A stretch of DNA of 64,000 bases, from the NCBI GenBank assembly GCA_023014485.1, contig JAJOZX010003318.1, forward strand, positions 1 through 64,000, given 5' to 3'. Shown piece after piece: positions 9,813 to 20,836 of this stretch (position 1 is the first letter of the stretch; each line of letters begins with the position of its first letter). Position numbers and translations under genes: made by a program. Under the pieces are notes generated by a model. That model was given only the letters and a program-made list of their open reading frames with translations. It ran no database searches and was not told where the DNA came from. Source of the stretch: Bathynomus jamesi. Its lineage: Eukaryota > Arthropoda > Malacostraca > Isopoda > Cirolanidae.

Positions 9813-11297
9813 TTTCACAATTAGTCTGCCATACTTTGGGTGGTGATATCGAGTAAAAAAGTTAATGCAACATAGGTGCAATTTCCAACCGTTGCGGAGG
9901 TACGGACGTTTTAAGATGTGCAAACAACAAATACCTACTTGTGTGTAATTTGATACATGGCAGCACTGGTGGTAGTTTCGGTTAACGAAGTTACCACTAC
10001 TAATCCTCAGTTTTTTCTTTCATTTGGTTCTGATCTGTGGTACGAGACTGTGTTGCGCTAAGGTGAACAATCAAAATGAATCAACAGTTCACGCCCGCTG
10101 AATACGCTGATATCCATTTCATTTATGGATTCTGTGATGGTAACAGCAGAGCGACAGTTGATGGAAAACGTTTTCCGAACTGCCGAATACCAAACAGGCA
10201 AGTGTTTAGTGACACACACCAGAGATTAAGGGAAACAGAGAATTGTTCCACGTAACCAAGAACATGTAGCACGACGGCCCATTGCTGTGGAGGAACGCAT
10301 ACTGGACCTAGTACAACGAAGTCCAACTACCAGTGCTCGAAGGATTTTTAGACGAATTGGCGAATCTGCATCGGGCGTATGGCGAGCCATACATGAAGGT
10401 TTGTATCCCTATCATTTGCAACGTATGCAAGCTCTTCAACCGGATGATTACGATAAACGTGTTCAATTTTGCCAGTGGGTGGTTATGCATCGCCAAATTC
10501 TTAATCGCATACTGTTTAGTGATGAACCACAATTCACTCGAGATGAAATTAACAATAGACGAAATCCCCACTTGTGGTCTACCGATAATCCCCACGGTAT
10601 CGTTGAAGGAAACTTTCAACATCGATTCTCGGTGAATGTTTGGTGCGGTGTAATTGGAGATCAGCTGTTTGGGCCGTTCGTTTTGGAACAACGATTAACT
10701 GCTGATATTTATCTGAACTTCTCGACGAACGAATTGCCGCTTTTGATGGAGGACGTGCCCTTGGAGACAAGGCGCAGGATGTTCTTTCAGCACGATGGGC
10801 GCCACCACATTTCGGTCATGTTATAAATTACTTGAATCAGCGGTACGAGAATCGTTGGATTGGTCGTGCTGGTCCAATAACGTGGCCCCCCAAGATCTCC
10901 GGACCTAACCCCATTAGATTTCTTCTTATGGGGCCTTATGAAAGAGAGAGTCTACAAGACCAAAGTACAAACGAGAGAGGAACTTTTGCGTCGGATTATG
11001 GATGCCGCTGCTTACATACGAGAACACCCCGAAATTATCCAAATGGGCAGTGGTTTCTTGTTTGGAACGAGCAAAGCTGTGCATTGAAAACCGAGGCGGA
11101 CATTTTGAACACTTATAAGGTGTATCTCATAAAATGTAGCAATAAATACATCAGATTAATACTCTCGTTTATTTTTTTTCGTGCACCTTAAAACGTCCGT
11201 AGCTCCGCAAGGGTTGGAAAATAGCACAGATGTTGTATTAACTTTTTTACTCGATATCACCCCAAAAAGTATGGCAGGCCAGTTGTGAAATACCCTG
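9808..11297 (+). mobile_element. rosa-type (DD41D) Tc1/mariner element, degenerate
   Basis: About 105-110 bp inverted repeats: 9808-9913 (starting TTTCACAATTAGTCTGCCAT) against 11188-11297 (ending TGTGAAATACCCTG then TA). Shared inner blocks include TTAACTTTTTTACTCGATAT and AAAACGTCCGTA. Between them is a transposase relic. The right tip is the usual CCCTG-TA of Tc1/mariner ends; the left tip is lost in the GT repeat. Confidence 0.85.
10076..11150 (+). pseudogene. rosa-type mariner transposase relic
   Basis: Reading starts at ATG 10076 ([14 protein letters not shown]), the N-terminal helix-turn-helix typical of this group, and breaks near 10255. The main frame, 10287-10826, gives RSPTTSARRIFRRIG (second DNA-binding helix), ILFSDEPQFTRD (first catalytic D), NVWCGVI and FFQHDG (second D). 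It then shifts: the third catalytic D occurs in another frame as LTPLDFFLWG near 10912-10935. Counting from HDG to that D in related proteins gives a DD41D spacing, which points to the rosa lineage. At least two frameshifts and early stops make it inactive. Confidence 0.8.
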
Positions 11298-11761
11298 TAC
11301 ATACACATACCTTGGTTTTGTTTCCGCCCGAATTGTTCATTCTGACGAAGATCAAGCTTGTCACTCAATCTTAGATCTACAGTTTAACGTGGAATCCGAA
11401 CCACGCCCCACCACCAGCCCAGCGTCTTAATCACTATGCTACCCGGGATACCCATTTATCTACCAACCAATTTTTTTATTGTGTGGAAGGATGAACAGCT
11501 GGGTATATTATTACAGTATATATCATATATAGTCCTCACGGGACCAGTAACAACGTCTGATTGTTATCCGTAAACAGACAAGAAACGCTCTAGTTGTAAA
11601 AAGCAACATCCTTAATAGCACATATCAATCGCTCTTAAAATTCCTACAGTCGTAAAGGATGTACAATACTTTACCTTTCCTTTCTATGCTAAAGCTATAA
11701 AATAAACTCAGAACTCCGCACCCTCCTCACCCAACTCTCCTCAAAGGCAGTTTTACTTATA
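11298..11761. other. Intergenic spacer between mariner and hAT-like element
   Basis: Apart from the tRNA-like segment I see no gene here. The sequence is mixed, with AT-rich stretches near 11500-11540, and it ends in the TTGTATAT target site of the next element. Confidence 0.5.
11388..11449 (-). repeat. tRNA-derived SINE head (Pol III A and B boxes)
   Basis: On the minus strand an A-box-like TAGCATAGTGATT (plus 11429-11441) is followed about 30 bases later by a B-box-like GGTTCGGATTCC (plus 11391-11402). This is the spacing and order of a tRNA gene, but with no credible anticodon arm or acceptor stem. It is most likely the head of a tRNA-derived SINE. The tail is not recognised. Confidence 0.55.
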
Positions 11762-11769
11762 TTGTATAT
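11762..11769. repeat. 8-bp target-site duplication, left copy (TTGTATAT)
   Basis: Identical to 14485-14492 and directly abutting both ends of the hAT-like element. Confidence 0.9.
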
Positions 11770-12035
11770 TAGGGTGGTCCACAGAATGGGGTAAAAAATC
11801 GAAGTTCAATTTTCTTTCCTCCCAGGCTATAATCTGGTTCCTTTTAGCTAAACAATATTTCATGTAAAATTTAAGGCAAATCGAATAACTTTTAGGGGTG
11901 GCTCAAAGCTGTTTTTTGTATACCATTATGCCCTTTATTAATATAGTGAATAATTAAAAGAAACATTATTTACAGATACATTAACTAATGATTATTTTTC
12001 TTTCAGATAGATTTATTAAATTTACAGGTTTTGCA

Positions 12036-14261
12036 ATGTCAAATAAACGTACATTTTACTTAATGAAAAAGTCAGAGGAAACAATCACTGGAGCCAAGCT
12101 GCCTTCCTGTGGCCAGGTCCTCCGCATGTTCCTCCACCATCATCAAGTCTTGAAGAAGGAGATCAAACCTAGTTCAGAAGCTGTTTTTGAAGAATTGCGT
12201 CTCTTCTGGGAGAGAGCCCGAATCCCTACTCAAAGGAAAGACCACATTCTTCACAAAATTCAGGCTCTACACTTGGAGTGGAAAGCGATTAAGAAGAATG
12301 CTGGGAGGAAAAGCAACTCTCAGTTAGAAAAAGAGAAAACCTTTCAGGAAGAAATGGAGAACCTATTTGATGTCGCCCATGCTGATGCCTTTACCTTAAT
12401 CAAAAATGAAGAAGACCGGCAGTTCTTGATCCAACAAAGGAAAGCGGGACGAGTGGGATCAATGGTCTCTGCAGATATGGTGACTGGCAAGGCAGAAAAG
12501 AGAGCTGCTGAGAAGCAAATGAAATTGGTAAATAGGAAGCGGAAAGCTGAAGAAGAAAAATATGCTGCTTCACAGGAAGTTATGCTAGATCAGGGAAGTT
12601 CTTCTTCTGAGTCTTTATGTGAGTCAGAAAGAGAAGATGAAGATTACCTTATTAATCACCCATCTACCAGCGGACCAACTCCACCAAAGAAAAAGGCAGC
12701 AAAGAATATCATATCTCCTGAATTGGCTGCTGCTCTGGACAGGACTGGCATCAGTGACAGGAGGGCCACCTTTGTATTAGCTGAAACTGCATCTAGCCTT
12801 GGTGAAGATCTTTCAGAGGTGAACATCTCTCGTTCTTCAATCAAAAGGCACCGAGAGAGGCATCGAAGGCAAATAACCCATGCCATTAAAGCTAGCTTTA
12901 GTCCAAGTATTTCGATTGTCCACTGGGATAGGAAGTTGATCCCTAATCTACTTGCCAAGAATGAAAAGGTAGACAGACTCCCAGTCCTTGTCTCTTCAGT
13001 TGAATCAGGTGATTCAAAACTGCTTGGTGTTCCCAAACTACCAAGTGGAACAGGGGAAGCTCAATCAGCTGCAGTGTATAATCTTCTTTCCGAATGGAAC
13101 ATAGATAAGTCAATAATCGGAATGTTATCAGATATTACAGCATCAAATACAGGAACAAACAGGGGAGCATGCGTTCTTCTGGAACAGAAACTTGGTCGAC
13201 CACTCTTCTATTTTGCCTGTAGGCATCATTGCATGGAAGTCATGTATGGAGGAGTGTTTGAAGCAGTCCATGGTTCATCTTCTGCCCCTGAGCCACTTTT
13301 GTTCAAAAGGTTCCAATCTATGTGGGACTACATTGATTTAAAAACCTTCTCTACATCACAGGATGATGATGAGATGAAGGAGCAAGTTCATCCTTTCAGA
13401 AATGAAATAATTGCCTTTGCCAAAGAACATCTGGCCACTGGAAATTTTCGAGATGACTATAAAGAGTTTTTGGAACTTTCTTTGATCTTTCTTGGTGAAA
13501 AAATTGAAAGTTACACATTCAAACGTCCTGCTGGCACACACTATGCAAGGTGGATGGCTAAAGTTATCTATGCCATCAAAATGTGGCTTTTTCGAAATCA
13601 AATCACCCTGACTCCTCGAGAGAAGAAGGACCTGAAAACCCTTACCCTTTTTGGAGTCCTAATCTACTTAAAAAGCTGGATCACTGCTCCTATTCCATCA
13701 CAAGCTCCGAAGAATGATCTGGATCTTATTCAAAAGTTAAAGGACTATCATGACCAGAAAGTGGCCAAAGCAGCTCTCAAGAAATTTGAAAACCACCTAT
13801 GGTACTTATCAGAAGAGCTGGTGGCCCTTGCTCTCTTCGATCAAACTGTTGCACCAGACACCAAGGGAATCATGGTCCAGTGTATGAGGGAAAAGGAGGG
13901 GTCATTAGACTTCTCAAAGAGAAGAAGACTCAAGGAATGCAAAGCAACACTGAAATTAGAAACTCTTGCCACAAAGAACTCATTAAAGCTTCTTAAGGCC
14001 CTACCGATCAATATTAGTTTTCTTGATGATGACCCCAGCACCTGGGAGGAGAATGAAAACTTCCAAGAAGCTAAAAGAATCATAGGAAACATCAAAGTAG
14101 TTAATGATCATGCTGAAAGGGCAGTAGCTCTCATTCAGACCTTCAGCGGAACTCTGACGAAAGGAGAAGATCAACTCCAGTTTCTCTTAAGTGTGGTGGA
14201 TGAGCACCGAAAGAGGTTTCCTGATTCTAACAAGTCCACAATCTTAGCTGGGCAACAATGA
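12036..14261 (+). CDS. hAT-like transposase, uninterrupted
   Basis: An open frame of 757 codons from the first ATG (11988); I prefer ATG 12036. The stretch before it contains splice-acceptor-like TTTCTTTCAG (to 12006) and TTTACAG (to ~12027), so a 5' intron is plausible. The N-terminal ~230 residues are charged, with acidic serine runs and a KKKAAK basic patch. Core motifs in order: IIGMLSDITASNTG (candidate first catalytic D), FYFACRHHCMEV (CxxH), HYARWMAK (RW), and a C-terminal helix HAERAVALIQ in the place of the dimerisation region. This D / CxxH / RW order is the hAT arrangement. I cannot place the catalytic Glu with certainty. No frame damage is visible, so the protein may be functional. 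Confidence 0.75.
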   Translation: MSNKRTFYLMKKSEETITGAKLPSCGQVLRMFLHHHQVLKKEIKPSSEAVFEELRLFWERARIPTQRKDHILHKIQALHLEWKAIKKNAGRKSNSQLEKEKTFQEEMENLFDVAHADAFTLIKNEEDRQFLIQQRKAGRVGSMVSADMVTGKAEKRAAEKQMKLVNRKRKAEEEKYAASQEVMLDQGSSSSESLCESEREDEDYLINHPSTSGPTPPKKKAAKNIISPELAAALDRTGISDRRATFVLAETASSLGEDLSEVNISRSSIKRHRERHRRQITHAIKASFSPSISIVHWDRKLIPNLLAKNEKVDRLPVLVSSVESGDSKLLGVPKLPSGTGEAQSAAVYNLLSEWNIDKSIIGMLSDITASNTGTNRGACVLLEQKLGRPLFYFACRHHCMEVMYGGVFEAVHGSSSAPEPLLFKRFQSMWDYIDLKTFSTSQDDDEMKEQVHPFRNEIIAFAKEHLATGNFRDDYKEFLELSLIFLGEKIESYTFKRPAGTHYARWMAKVIYAIKMWLFRNQITLTPREKKDLKTLTLFGVLIYLKSWITAPIPSQAPKNDLDLIQKLKDYHDQKVAKAALKKFENHLWYLSEELVALALFDQTVAPDTKGIMVQCMREKEGSLDFSKRRRLKECKATLKLETLATKNSLKLLKALPINISFLDDDPSTWEENENFQEAKRIIGNIKVVNDHAERAVALIQTFSGTLTKGEDQLQFLLSVVDEHRKRFPDSNKSTILAGQQ

Positions 14262-14484
14262 GTGGCCTGGTCAGCCATGATACCCCCGCCAACAAGCGGA
14301 TAATACCCATATATATGGGGGGGACCCAGAAGCCATGAATGTGGACTTCTGGGGGTAGTTGAGCCACCTCTAAATATTAACCGATTGAACCCAAAATTTG
14401 CTCAGAGAAGTTTTTTGGGAAAAGGAACCTAATGAAACCCTGGGAGGAAGAATTTAAAATACTTCCATTTTGTGGACCATCCTA
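14262..14484 (+). other. 3' untranslated part and right TIR of the hAT-like element
   Basis: Contains the short palindrome CCCATATATATGGG and a hairpin with CCCAGAAG / CTTCTGGG arms, then the imperfect right inverted repeat from ~14350. No poly(A) signal stands out. Confidence 0.5.
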
Positions 14485-14492
14485 TTGTATAT
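14485..14492. repeat. 8-bp target-site duplication, right copy (TTGTATAT)
   Basis: Identical to 11762-11769, directly after the terminal CCTA of the hAT-like element. Confidence 0.9.
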
Positions 14493-14769
14493 AGTGTAAA
14501 TCTACCTAAAAAGATTAACGTCAATTACATATTCATCTTTATTTGTCCTGAGTTTTCTCGATATATGTCTTTTAGTCTTGAACGTACGCGCTGTTCCTTT
14601 TCTTTTATGTAATAATTCTGGAGTATCCCGTTTCAACATCCAACAGTTCCAAATTTTTTGTTCTAAACTTCACTGAACGGAAAGCAAAATTGAGACCGTA
14701 TTGATTTTGAGTGCCCTCAGAAAATAAATTTCAGATTCCTTAAAAAGTTAAAGATTCTATCAACGTAAA
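14493..14769. other. Spacer before LINE-B
   Basis: AT-rich, no ORF or repeat recognised. It may include untranslated 5' sequence of LINE-B. Confidence 0.35.
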
Positions 14770-14886
14770 AGCTCAACCATTAGAAATGCAGCTGACGAGG
14801 AGGCTTCTAACAGTGACTGTATCCTCCAGCGCGGGGCACGTCAACGCGAAAAAGAGGCGACGTTAAACCGAAACATCAACGCGCTG

Positions 14887-15540
14887 GTGGCCAAACTTCC
14901 TCAAATCTTTGTGCAGTGGGCTGTCTACGATTGGCCAGACTGGCAGTCGACGGCCTGTTGCGTGGCACGGTCAGAGTTCCGATCGGCTCCCGGGGCCGGA
15001 CCTATACCAGCGTGCTATTTTTTCATTTACGTGGAGCAATTAAGACTAATCCAGGCCCCACTACAACTTACACATGTCACTATACACAAAGACAGACACA
15101 ATAGGACCATGAGACACATAGAGAAGCATAATATTAACATATTACAGTACAACGCAGATGGCTTCACAAACAAAATAATGCAGCTTAGGGAATTCGTACA
15201 CAAACAAAACATTCACGTAGCACTCATACAAGAAACAAAACTAAAACGCACACACAAAACACCCACCATCCCTGACTTCACGGTGATCCGTCAAGATCGT
15301 ACTGGGGGTCACGGGGGTGGACTCATCACTTACATACGTAAAAGCATTAGCTACACTGATGCCACCCAAAACATTACAGACACAATCCAAGCAGATAACA
15401 CGGTAGAAATACAGGCAGTTAACATTAAAACACACTCAAAACACGCCACCACACTCATCAACATTTACATCCCAGCAGAGAGTTCACCTCAGGTGCCAGC
15501 CAGTTACACAATCTGGCCTCTCTCACTAATGTCATCTTAG
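14887..15540 (+). pseudogene. LINE-B endonuclease domain
   Basis: The real EN reading starts around the Met at 15110 (MRHIEKHNINILQYNADG); the upstream 70 residues look like leader sequence. Landmarks: LREFVHKQNIHVALIQETKLK, FTVIRQDRTGGHGGGLITYIR and TLINIYIPA. Right after the stop at 15540 another frame reads GGDFNAKDTSWY, the next EN motif, so a frameshift lies near 15500. Confidence 0.7.
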
Positions 15541-16429
15541 GAGGAGACTTCAACGCCAAAGACACTAGTTGGTACCTGCACAACCAAAACACCAGAGGCG
15601 CCAACATAGCCACACAACTTAACAGCCTCTTCATTCTTAACAACACACAAGAACATACACACATACCACATCAAGCAGGATACTCAAACTCCTCCCCAGA
15701 CATAACGTATGTTCCCCCTCACTAGCAACACATACACACTGGAGAATAGAAAAACAACTGTCATCAGACCACCTGCCCATCATCATTACAACACATTCTA
15801 CACTCTGCCCCAACAGCCTTAAGCAGTTAATAATAAGCACACTTACAGAAATTACAAGAAGGGTGATTGGGAACAGTTCAAAATACAGACTGAGGAACAA
15901 TTCACCACATTAAACAGCACCCCCATCATAAACATCAATACAACACTCGAGACATTTAATCAGATCATCAATAATGCAAAGAAATACATACCCAAAGGCA
16001 ACATTAGGAAATACAACCCAAATTACACTGGAGAAATAGCCCACCTCATAAGGCAACGTAACAACCTCAAACATAACACAAACACCACACACAGAAGCCA
16101 TAAAACGGCAAATACAACAGCTCAACACAGAAATAAACAACAAACTTATATAAAAACAAACAGAAACATTTAGGGAATTCATAACAACACTAAACCACTC
16201 CACAGATACATCCAGGCTATACAAGACTATAAACAGCAATACCCACTCTAACAGCGGCATTCACACCTCACACGCGGCTATCTGTCGCAGCCAAAATAAT
16301 ATCCCAACATATACACAACAAGCTAACATTCTAGTTAATCACTACGCAAAGATAAGTCACTTAAACAGAGACAACAACCAGAAAGACGCAGACAGACAAA
16401 CAGCCAGACACAAGAAAACCTACAGACTC

Positions 16430-17335
16430 GACACAACCATTACACCCTTCAATACAGACCAGACCACCAAGATCATCAAAAACATTAAGAATTTGAAGGT
16501 TACTGGACCAGACAACATATCTATTATTATCTAACATACACCTTAAACACTTGGGCTCACAGGGAATACTAGCTCTCACAAACATCAGCACATATTCATA
16601 CCAACACTATTATTCCTGACATATGGAAACAAGGTAATATTATTATATTACTCAAACCAAACAAAAATCTAACAGAACCAGCTTCCTATAGACCCATTAC
16701 TTTACTATGCACACCTTCCAAAGTAACAGAAAGACTAATCTTACAAATCACCAACCCACACATACCACTCAACGTACACTATTAGCAACAATAGACATTA
16801 GTAAAGCATTTGATGCTATCCCACGTTTTCATCTCAAACAAAATACTCAACACAAACACACACAATAACACCAAAAGGTGGCTGAGTAACTATCTTTCAG
16901 GAAGATACTCACGTCACATTTAATGGCAAGTCATCCAAAAACAAACTTCTTCCGAACGAGGTCCCTCAAGGCTCTGTTCTCTCACCAACACTGTTCAACT
17001 TATACATGCATGACATTCCAACACCCATAGATAACAAGCTTACCTTATCATATGCAGATGACATCACTTTAACATCCACCCACAACAACATCGACACCGT
17101 TACAAATAACCTACAAGCATATATAAACAGTATACAAGACTGGCTCACACACAATAGACTCAAAGTAGCCCCCACAAAACCAACCATCACCTTGGTAACA
17201 AGCAACACGAAAGAACATCAGATAACTCCACAACTTACACTAAGCAACACCAACATTCCACACACTCACAGGACCAAAATACTTGGGGTCACACAACACA
17301 TCATTATCTTTTGCAAACCACACTCAGGACATTAA
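16430..17335 (+). pseudogene. LINE-B reverse transcriptase
   Basis: Scattered frames give VTGPDNIS, WKQGNIIILLKPNKN, ASYRPITLLCTPSK, then ISKAFDAIPR, and in 16964-17335 VPQGSVLSPTLFNLYMHDIP, SYADDITLTST (catalytic YADD intact) and the INSIQDWLTHNRLKVAPTK block. Several short deletions are evident: the block around the first catalytic Asp is compressed relative to LINE relatives. Confidence 0.75.
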
Positions 17336-18053
17336 AAACAAATGTATGTCAAGACTTAACACGCTTAGGGTACTAACAGGCACAAACTTTGGACACCAGC
17401 AGGAAACAACATCACTCATATACAAACAATATATTCGCTCAGTTATGGACTATGCTAGCCCATGCTGGGCACCCATTATCTCAAACACACACACAAACAC
17501 CTTACAGACGATACAAAACAACGCACTTCGTATCATTACAGGATGTACTCAAACAACACCAATAGAACACCTGCACACAGAAACAAAAATACTGAAAGTT
17601 AGGGAACATTTAGATATGAGGGGAACACAATTCATGGCAGCAGCGACAACTAACCCACAACACCCTTGCCACTACATGTACAATCATGCACCAACACCTC
17701 GCACCATTAAGGTAATACCAGACACACATTATAACTGACATGACTCAGTCCGAATGCGGTCCTAGGTGCGAAGCCGCCACCCACTGACAGGTCAGAGACC
17801 AGCCTGAGCAGATCGGATCGAGTTAACTTAGCACGATTCCGATGTGGACATCACCCCAACTTACAGACATATAAACACACCACAAACAATTGAACACATT
17901 ATGACAGACTGTACCGCTCTAGCACAACATAGAACACAACACAGAACACAACACATCATCACTAGTGCGCTGAACCTCTGGTCCACTCCGGAGAGAGCGA
18001 TCGGTTATCTGCGTGCCGCCGGCTTGCTCGATCAGGGTGGGCTGATCAGCTAA
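17283..18053 (+). pseudogene. LINE-B RT thumb and C-terminal Cys/His region
   Basis: 17283-17738 gives LNTLRVLTGTNFGHQQ, YIRSVMDYASPCWAP and ALRIITGCTQ, the normal post-palm blocks of this LINE group. After a break, 17820-18053 gives a Cys/His motif (CGHHPN ... IEHIMTDC) and ends in LWSTPERAIGYLRAAG, the usual C-terminus, just before the (CAA)n tail. Confidence 0.7.
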
Positions 18054-18054
18054 C

Positions 18055-18085
18055 CAACAACAACAACAACAACAACAACAACAAC
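18055..18085 (+). repeat. (CAA)n 3' tail of LINE-B
   Basis: About ten CAA units immediately after the LINE-B stop. A trinucleotide tail in this position marks the retrotransposed 3' end. Confidence 0.85.
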
Positions 18086-18086
18086 G

Positions 18087-18592
18087 TCTGAAAATATTAG
18101 TAACTTTTATAGAAATCTCCTATTACAAGAGTGAGGCCTGTGCATTAGGGGGGTTCGAAACATATCAAAAATCGAGTTTCTCCAATTCCACAGTATGCAC
18201 GTAGTTGGAAATGATGATCTCAACATCTTGTAAAAAAAAATGAGTATATGCGACCCCCCCCCCCTACCCCTTCCATAGCATCCCTCCCATTTTACTCTCT
18301 CCACAGATATAAACCCCAAATGTGACAATCATGCATTATATTAAGTCTTATTAAGTAGATTAGATTAATTTGGATAGATTATTTAGATAGAGTTTTTGAT
18401 AGATTGAATAGATTACATAGATTAATTTAGATAGATTAGACGAATTATATAAATTATTGTCACGTTTTTTTGTTTAATTTCAGATTGTATGATTGAATGA
18501 GTTATATTAAATTCAGATTGAATGATTCAATTGCTAGAATTTAACAATTAGTTTCTTGTTATTAATGCTACTAGGCCTAAATAAGTGAAATC
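18087..18592. other. AT-rich leader upstream of the second hAT-like gene
   Basis: Holds a C-run near 18246-18258, GATA/TAGAT-rich simple sequence at about 18350-18450, and a splice-acceptor-like TTTAATTTCAG ending near 18483, about 110 bases before the ORF start. That parallels the acceptor-like sites before the ORF of the first hAT-like element. No terminal inverted repeat was found. Confidence 0.45.
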
Positions 18593-19771
18593 ATGGCGAC
18601 AAGAAGCAAAACGCACAATTCAACATTTGGTCACCCTGCAGAATTTCCACCTTCAATGACTCCTTCAAAGGCTGACGTATTTAGGCATTATTTATTGGTA
18701 AGAAAGCGAGAAGAACTGATTTCGAAAGGTTCTAGAACAGCAAAAGAATGTTACAGAATTGTCACTAAAGATGTGGAAGCCATTTGGGAGAAGTTTTCCT
18801 TTCCACATATAGGATTTGAAGGAATAGCTATGAAAGTTGAACGATTGATAGAATCTGCAGCAAAGCTAAATAAAGTACCATTAAAACAAAGAAACAACAG
18901 TTTTCAGCAGAAGGTGGAGACATTCGATGAAATGTTTGATATTTGCACTTGTACTTGTTACGATAAAAAAATCAGTCGAACGGATTGCAGATGTGATATT
19001 AGAGTTCCAATGATTGAGTGGGAGTCTTTTGTGGGGCAGAAACAAAGAAAAAACCAACTAGGACCAATCGACAGAGTAACGACTTCCGCAAGAAAAAGGA
19101 CTCACGATAGAGTTAAAGGATTAGAAAGAAGAGCCAAGATAAGCCTAGATATGAATGTCGCCTCAACCACCAAACTGGACCCTTTACATATTATGGAAGA
19201 TGAGAGCATGGAAATTGATGATGACAGCGACGATATTGACTTTGCTCCGGATTCTAAGCTGAGAGAAAACCATCAGAACAGAATTATTTATGATAACTTA
19301 ACAATAACAGCAGATAGATACCGTGTAAGTTACAGAGCTACTGCAGCTATAGCAAATGCAGCTTTGAAGGATATGGGAATACTAGACGAAACCAATATGT
19401 TGGATAGGAAAAAAGTGGAAAGAGAAAGAATACGTGTGGGTAAAAAGAACATAATCAAAGTGAAATCAGAGAAAACACAGATTGAAGGCATCGGATTTGA
19501 TGGTATAAAAGATCAAACTAAGACAAAGGGAATGGAGTACGAAGAACATTATGTAATAGTCAAAGAACCAGGTGATGTTTACATGGATCATATAGCTCCA
19601 GATAACGGAACTGCTTGTTGTATTGCAGACGAAATAATAACTTCTATAGTTGATTCTAATATCAAAGAATCCCTCAAAGCTTTGCTATGCGATGGCACCC
19701 CAGTGAACACTGGCAGGATTGGCGGTGTGCTAAAATTGATTGAATTATATCTGGACAGGCCGGTACAATGA
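18593..19771 (+). pseudogene. Second hAT-like transposase, N-terminal part
   Basis: A 392-residue frame starting at ATG 18593. Features: a Cys-rich patch (CTCTCYDKK then DCRC, likely a zinc site), an acidic tract (DDDSDDIDF), and then LLCDGTPVNTGRIGGVLK, which aligns by eye with the SDITASNTG block of the element at 11770 (candidate catalytic D). It stops at a TGA right after DRPVQ, but the same frame goes on with LICLLHANELPFR, the CxxH block, so the stop is a nonsense mutation. Confidence 0.65.
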
Positions 19772-20720
19772 CTGATTTGCCTTTTGCATGCAAACGAACT
19801 GCCCTTCAGGCGCGTATTTGAAGCAATTGATGGAAAAACTTCGGGACCAAACACCTTCAAAGGTTCTCTTGGAAATAAACTCCGAGAGGATTTGACCAAA
19901 CTGGATATAGTTGATTATACCCCTGTAGAGGGCAACATTAAAGAAGTTTCGGCCGGTATTGTTAAAAGTTTCAGCAGTGACCAAAATTATATGTATGAAA
20001 TGTGCATTAGCATACAATCTGGACGCATCTCTCAAGCGTTAGCCACCAGATCCCCAGGTGCCCTCCATCATGCAAGATGGCTAACACGAGCAAACGGGAT
20101 CCTGCGCTTATGTCTCTACACGGAATCCAGACAAAAACATCCAAGACCGAGTAAAAATTATAATGCTAGTTTACGCTCCAGGCTGGTTTTGGATAAAGTC
20201 TCATCCAAAGGCAAATGAGGGAGCATCTAATTTTTGGTATATCATGCACTTGCTTAAAGGCTTAGATAAAAAGCATCGGATGATTATGGAGCGTGTCCTC
20301 AGAAATAACGCCTATTTTGCCCACCCAGAGAATATCTTACTCTCAATGATGACAGACACAAGAAGAGAGGTCAGAGAGCTGGCTCTTCAGCACATCATTC
20401 GAGCAAGAACTAGGAGCACCAATGTGAGAAATTTCGAGCTGCCAAAAACACTGAACTTTGAAGCAGACGATTATCCTAACATGATCGACTGGGACAACGA
20501 AACCATCACCCCTCCACCTATTTTACAGAATTTGACAAATGATGATTTTAAAGTTCGAAATGAACCACTTCAGCTTATTCCTTTTCCCTGTCACAGCCAG
20601 TGAGTAGAACATGCTGTAAATGTGGTAACAGAAGCATCACAAGATAGAATTGGTTACGAAAACAGACATAAATTTATTTTGAATGTATTAAGTCGAGAAA
20701 AAAGTTACCTGTGTTCCAAT
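19772..20720 (+). pseudogene. Second hAT-like transposase, C-terminal part
   Basis: Directly after the nonsense codon: LICLLHANELPFRRVFEAIDG (CxxH), ALHHARWLTRANGILR (RW motif), then a frame change around 20165-20218 to a frame reading IMHLLKGLDKK and TKTLNFEADDY-like sequence. It meets another TGA at 20601-20603, after which the frame continues with VEHAVNVVTEAS, matching the HAERAVALIQ helix of the first element. At least two nonsense codons and one frameshift occur, so the gene is dead. Confidence 0.65.
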
Positions 20721-20836
20721 GGAAAGGCCAGTGGTGTCAGTAATTTACGATTTTAAATTTCTTAAGGTGAATATTTTGGTTTTAATATGCTTCAATTGAT
20801 TCTTTAAGTAATATACGGAGAAAGATTCCTTATATA

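Larger units (their letters stand above)
11770..14484 (+). mobile_element. hAT-like transposon with intact ORF, TIRs and 8-bp TSD
   Basis: Ends are TAGGGTGGTCCACA and the inverse of TAGGATGGTCCACA. Imperfect inverted similarity extends ~130 bp inward (shared blocks CCTCCCAGG, GGTTCCTTTT, GTGGCTCAA). The element is flanked by perfect copies of TTGTATAT. That fits the hAT target preference (T at position 2, A at position 7). It is 2,715 bp and carries one ORF. This is the most complete DNA transposon of the window. Confidence 0.85.
14770..18086 (+). mobile_element. LINE-B: Jockey/I-group non-LTR retrotransposon, decayed
   Basis: In order: an EN domain (ILQYNADGFTNK, LIQETKLK, GGDFNAKD), an RT (YRPITLL, SKAFDAIPR, VPQGSVLSPTLF, SYADDITLT), a C-terminal C/H-rich region (CGHHPN then DC) and a (CAA)n tail. 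Base composition is strikingly A/C-rich on the plus strand, unlike its neighbours. Many frame breaks occur between 15540 and 17000. It lacks an obvious RNase H. Confidence 0.8.

Noticed and set aside
14887..15110. First 70 codons of the LINE-B ORF as a separate ORF1
   Set aside because: No zinc knuckle or coiled coil; the EN homology starts at the internal Met near 15110.
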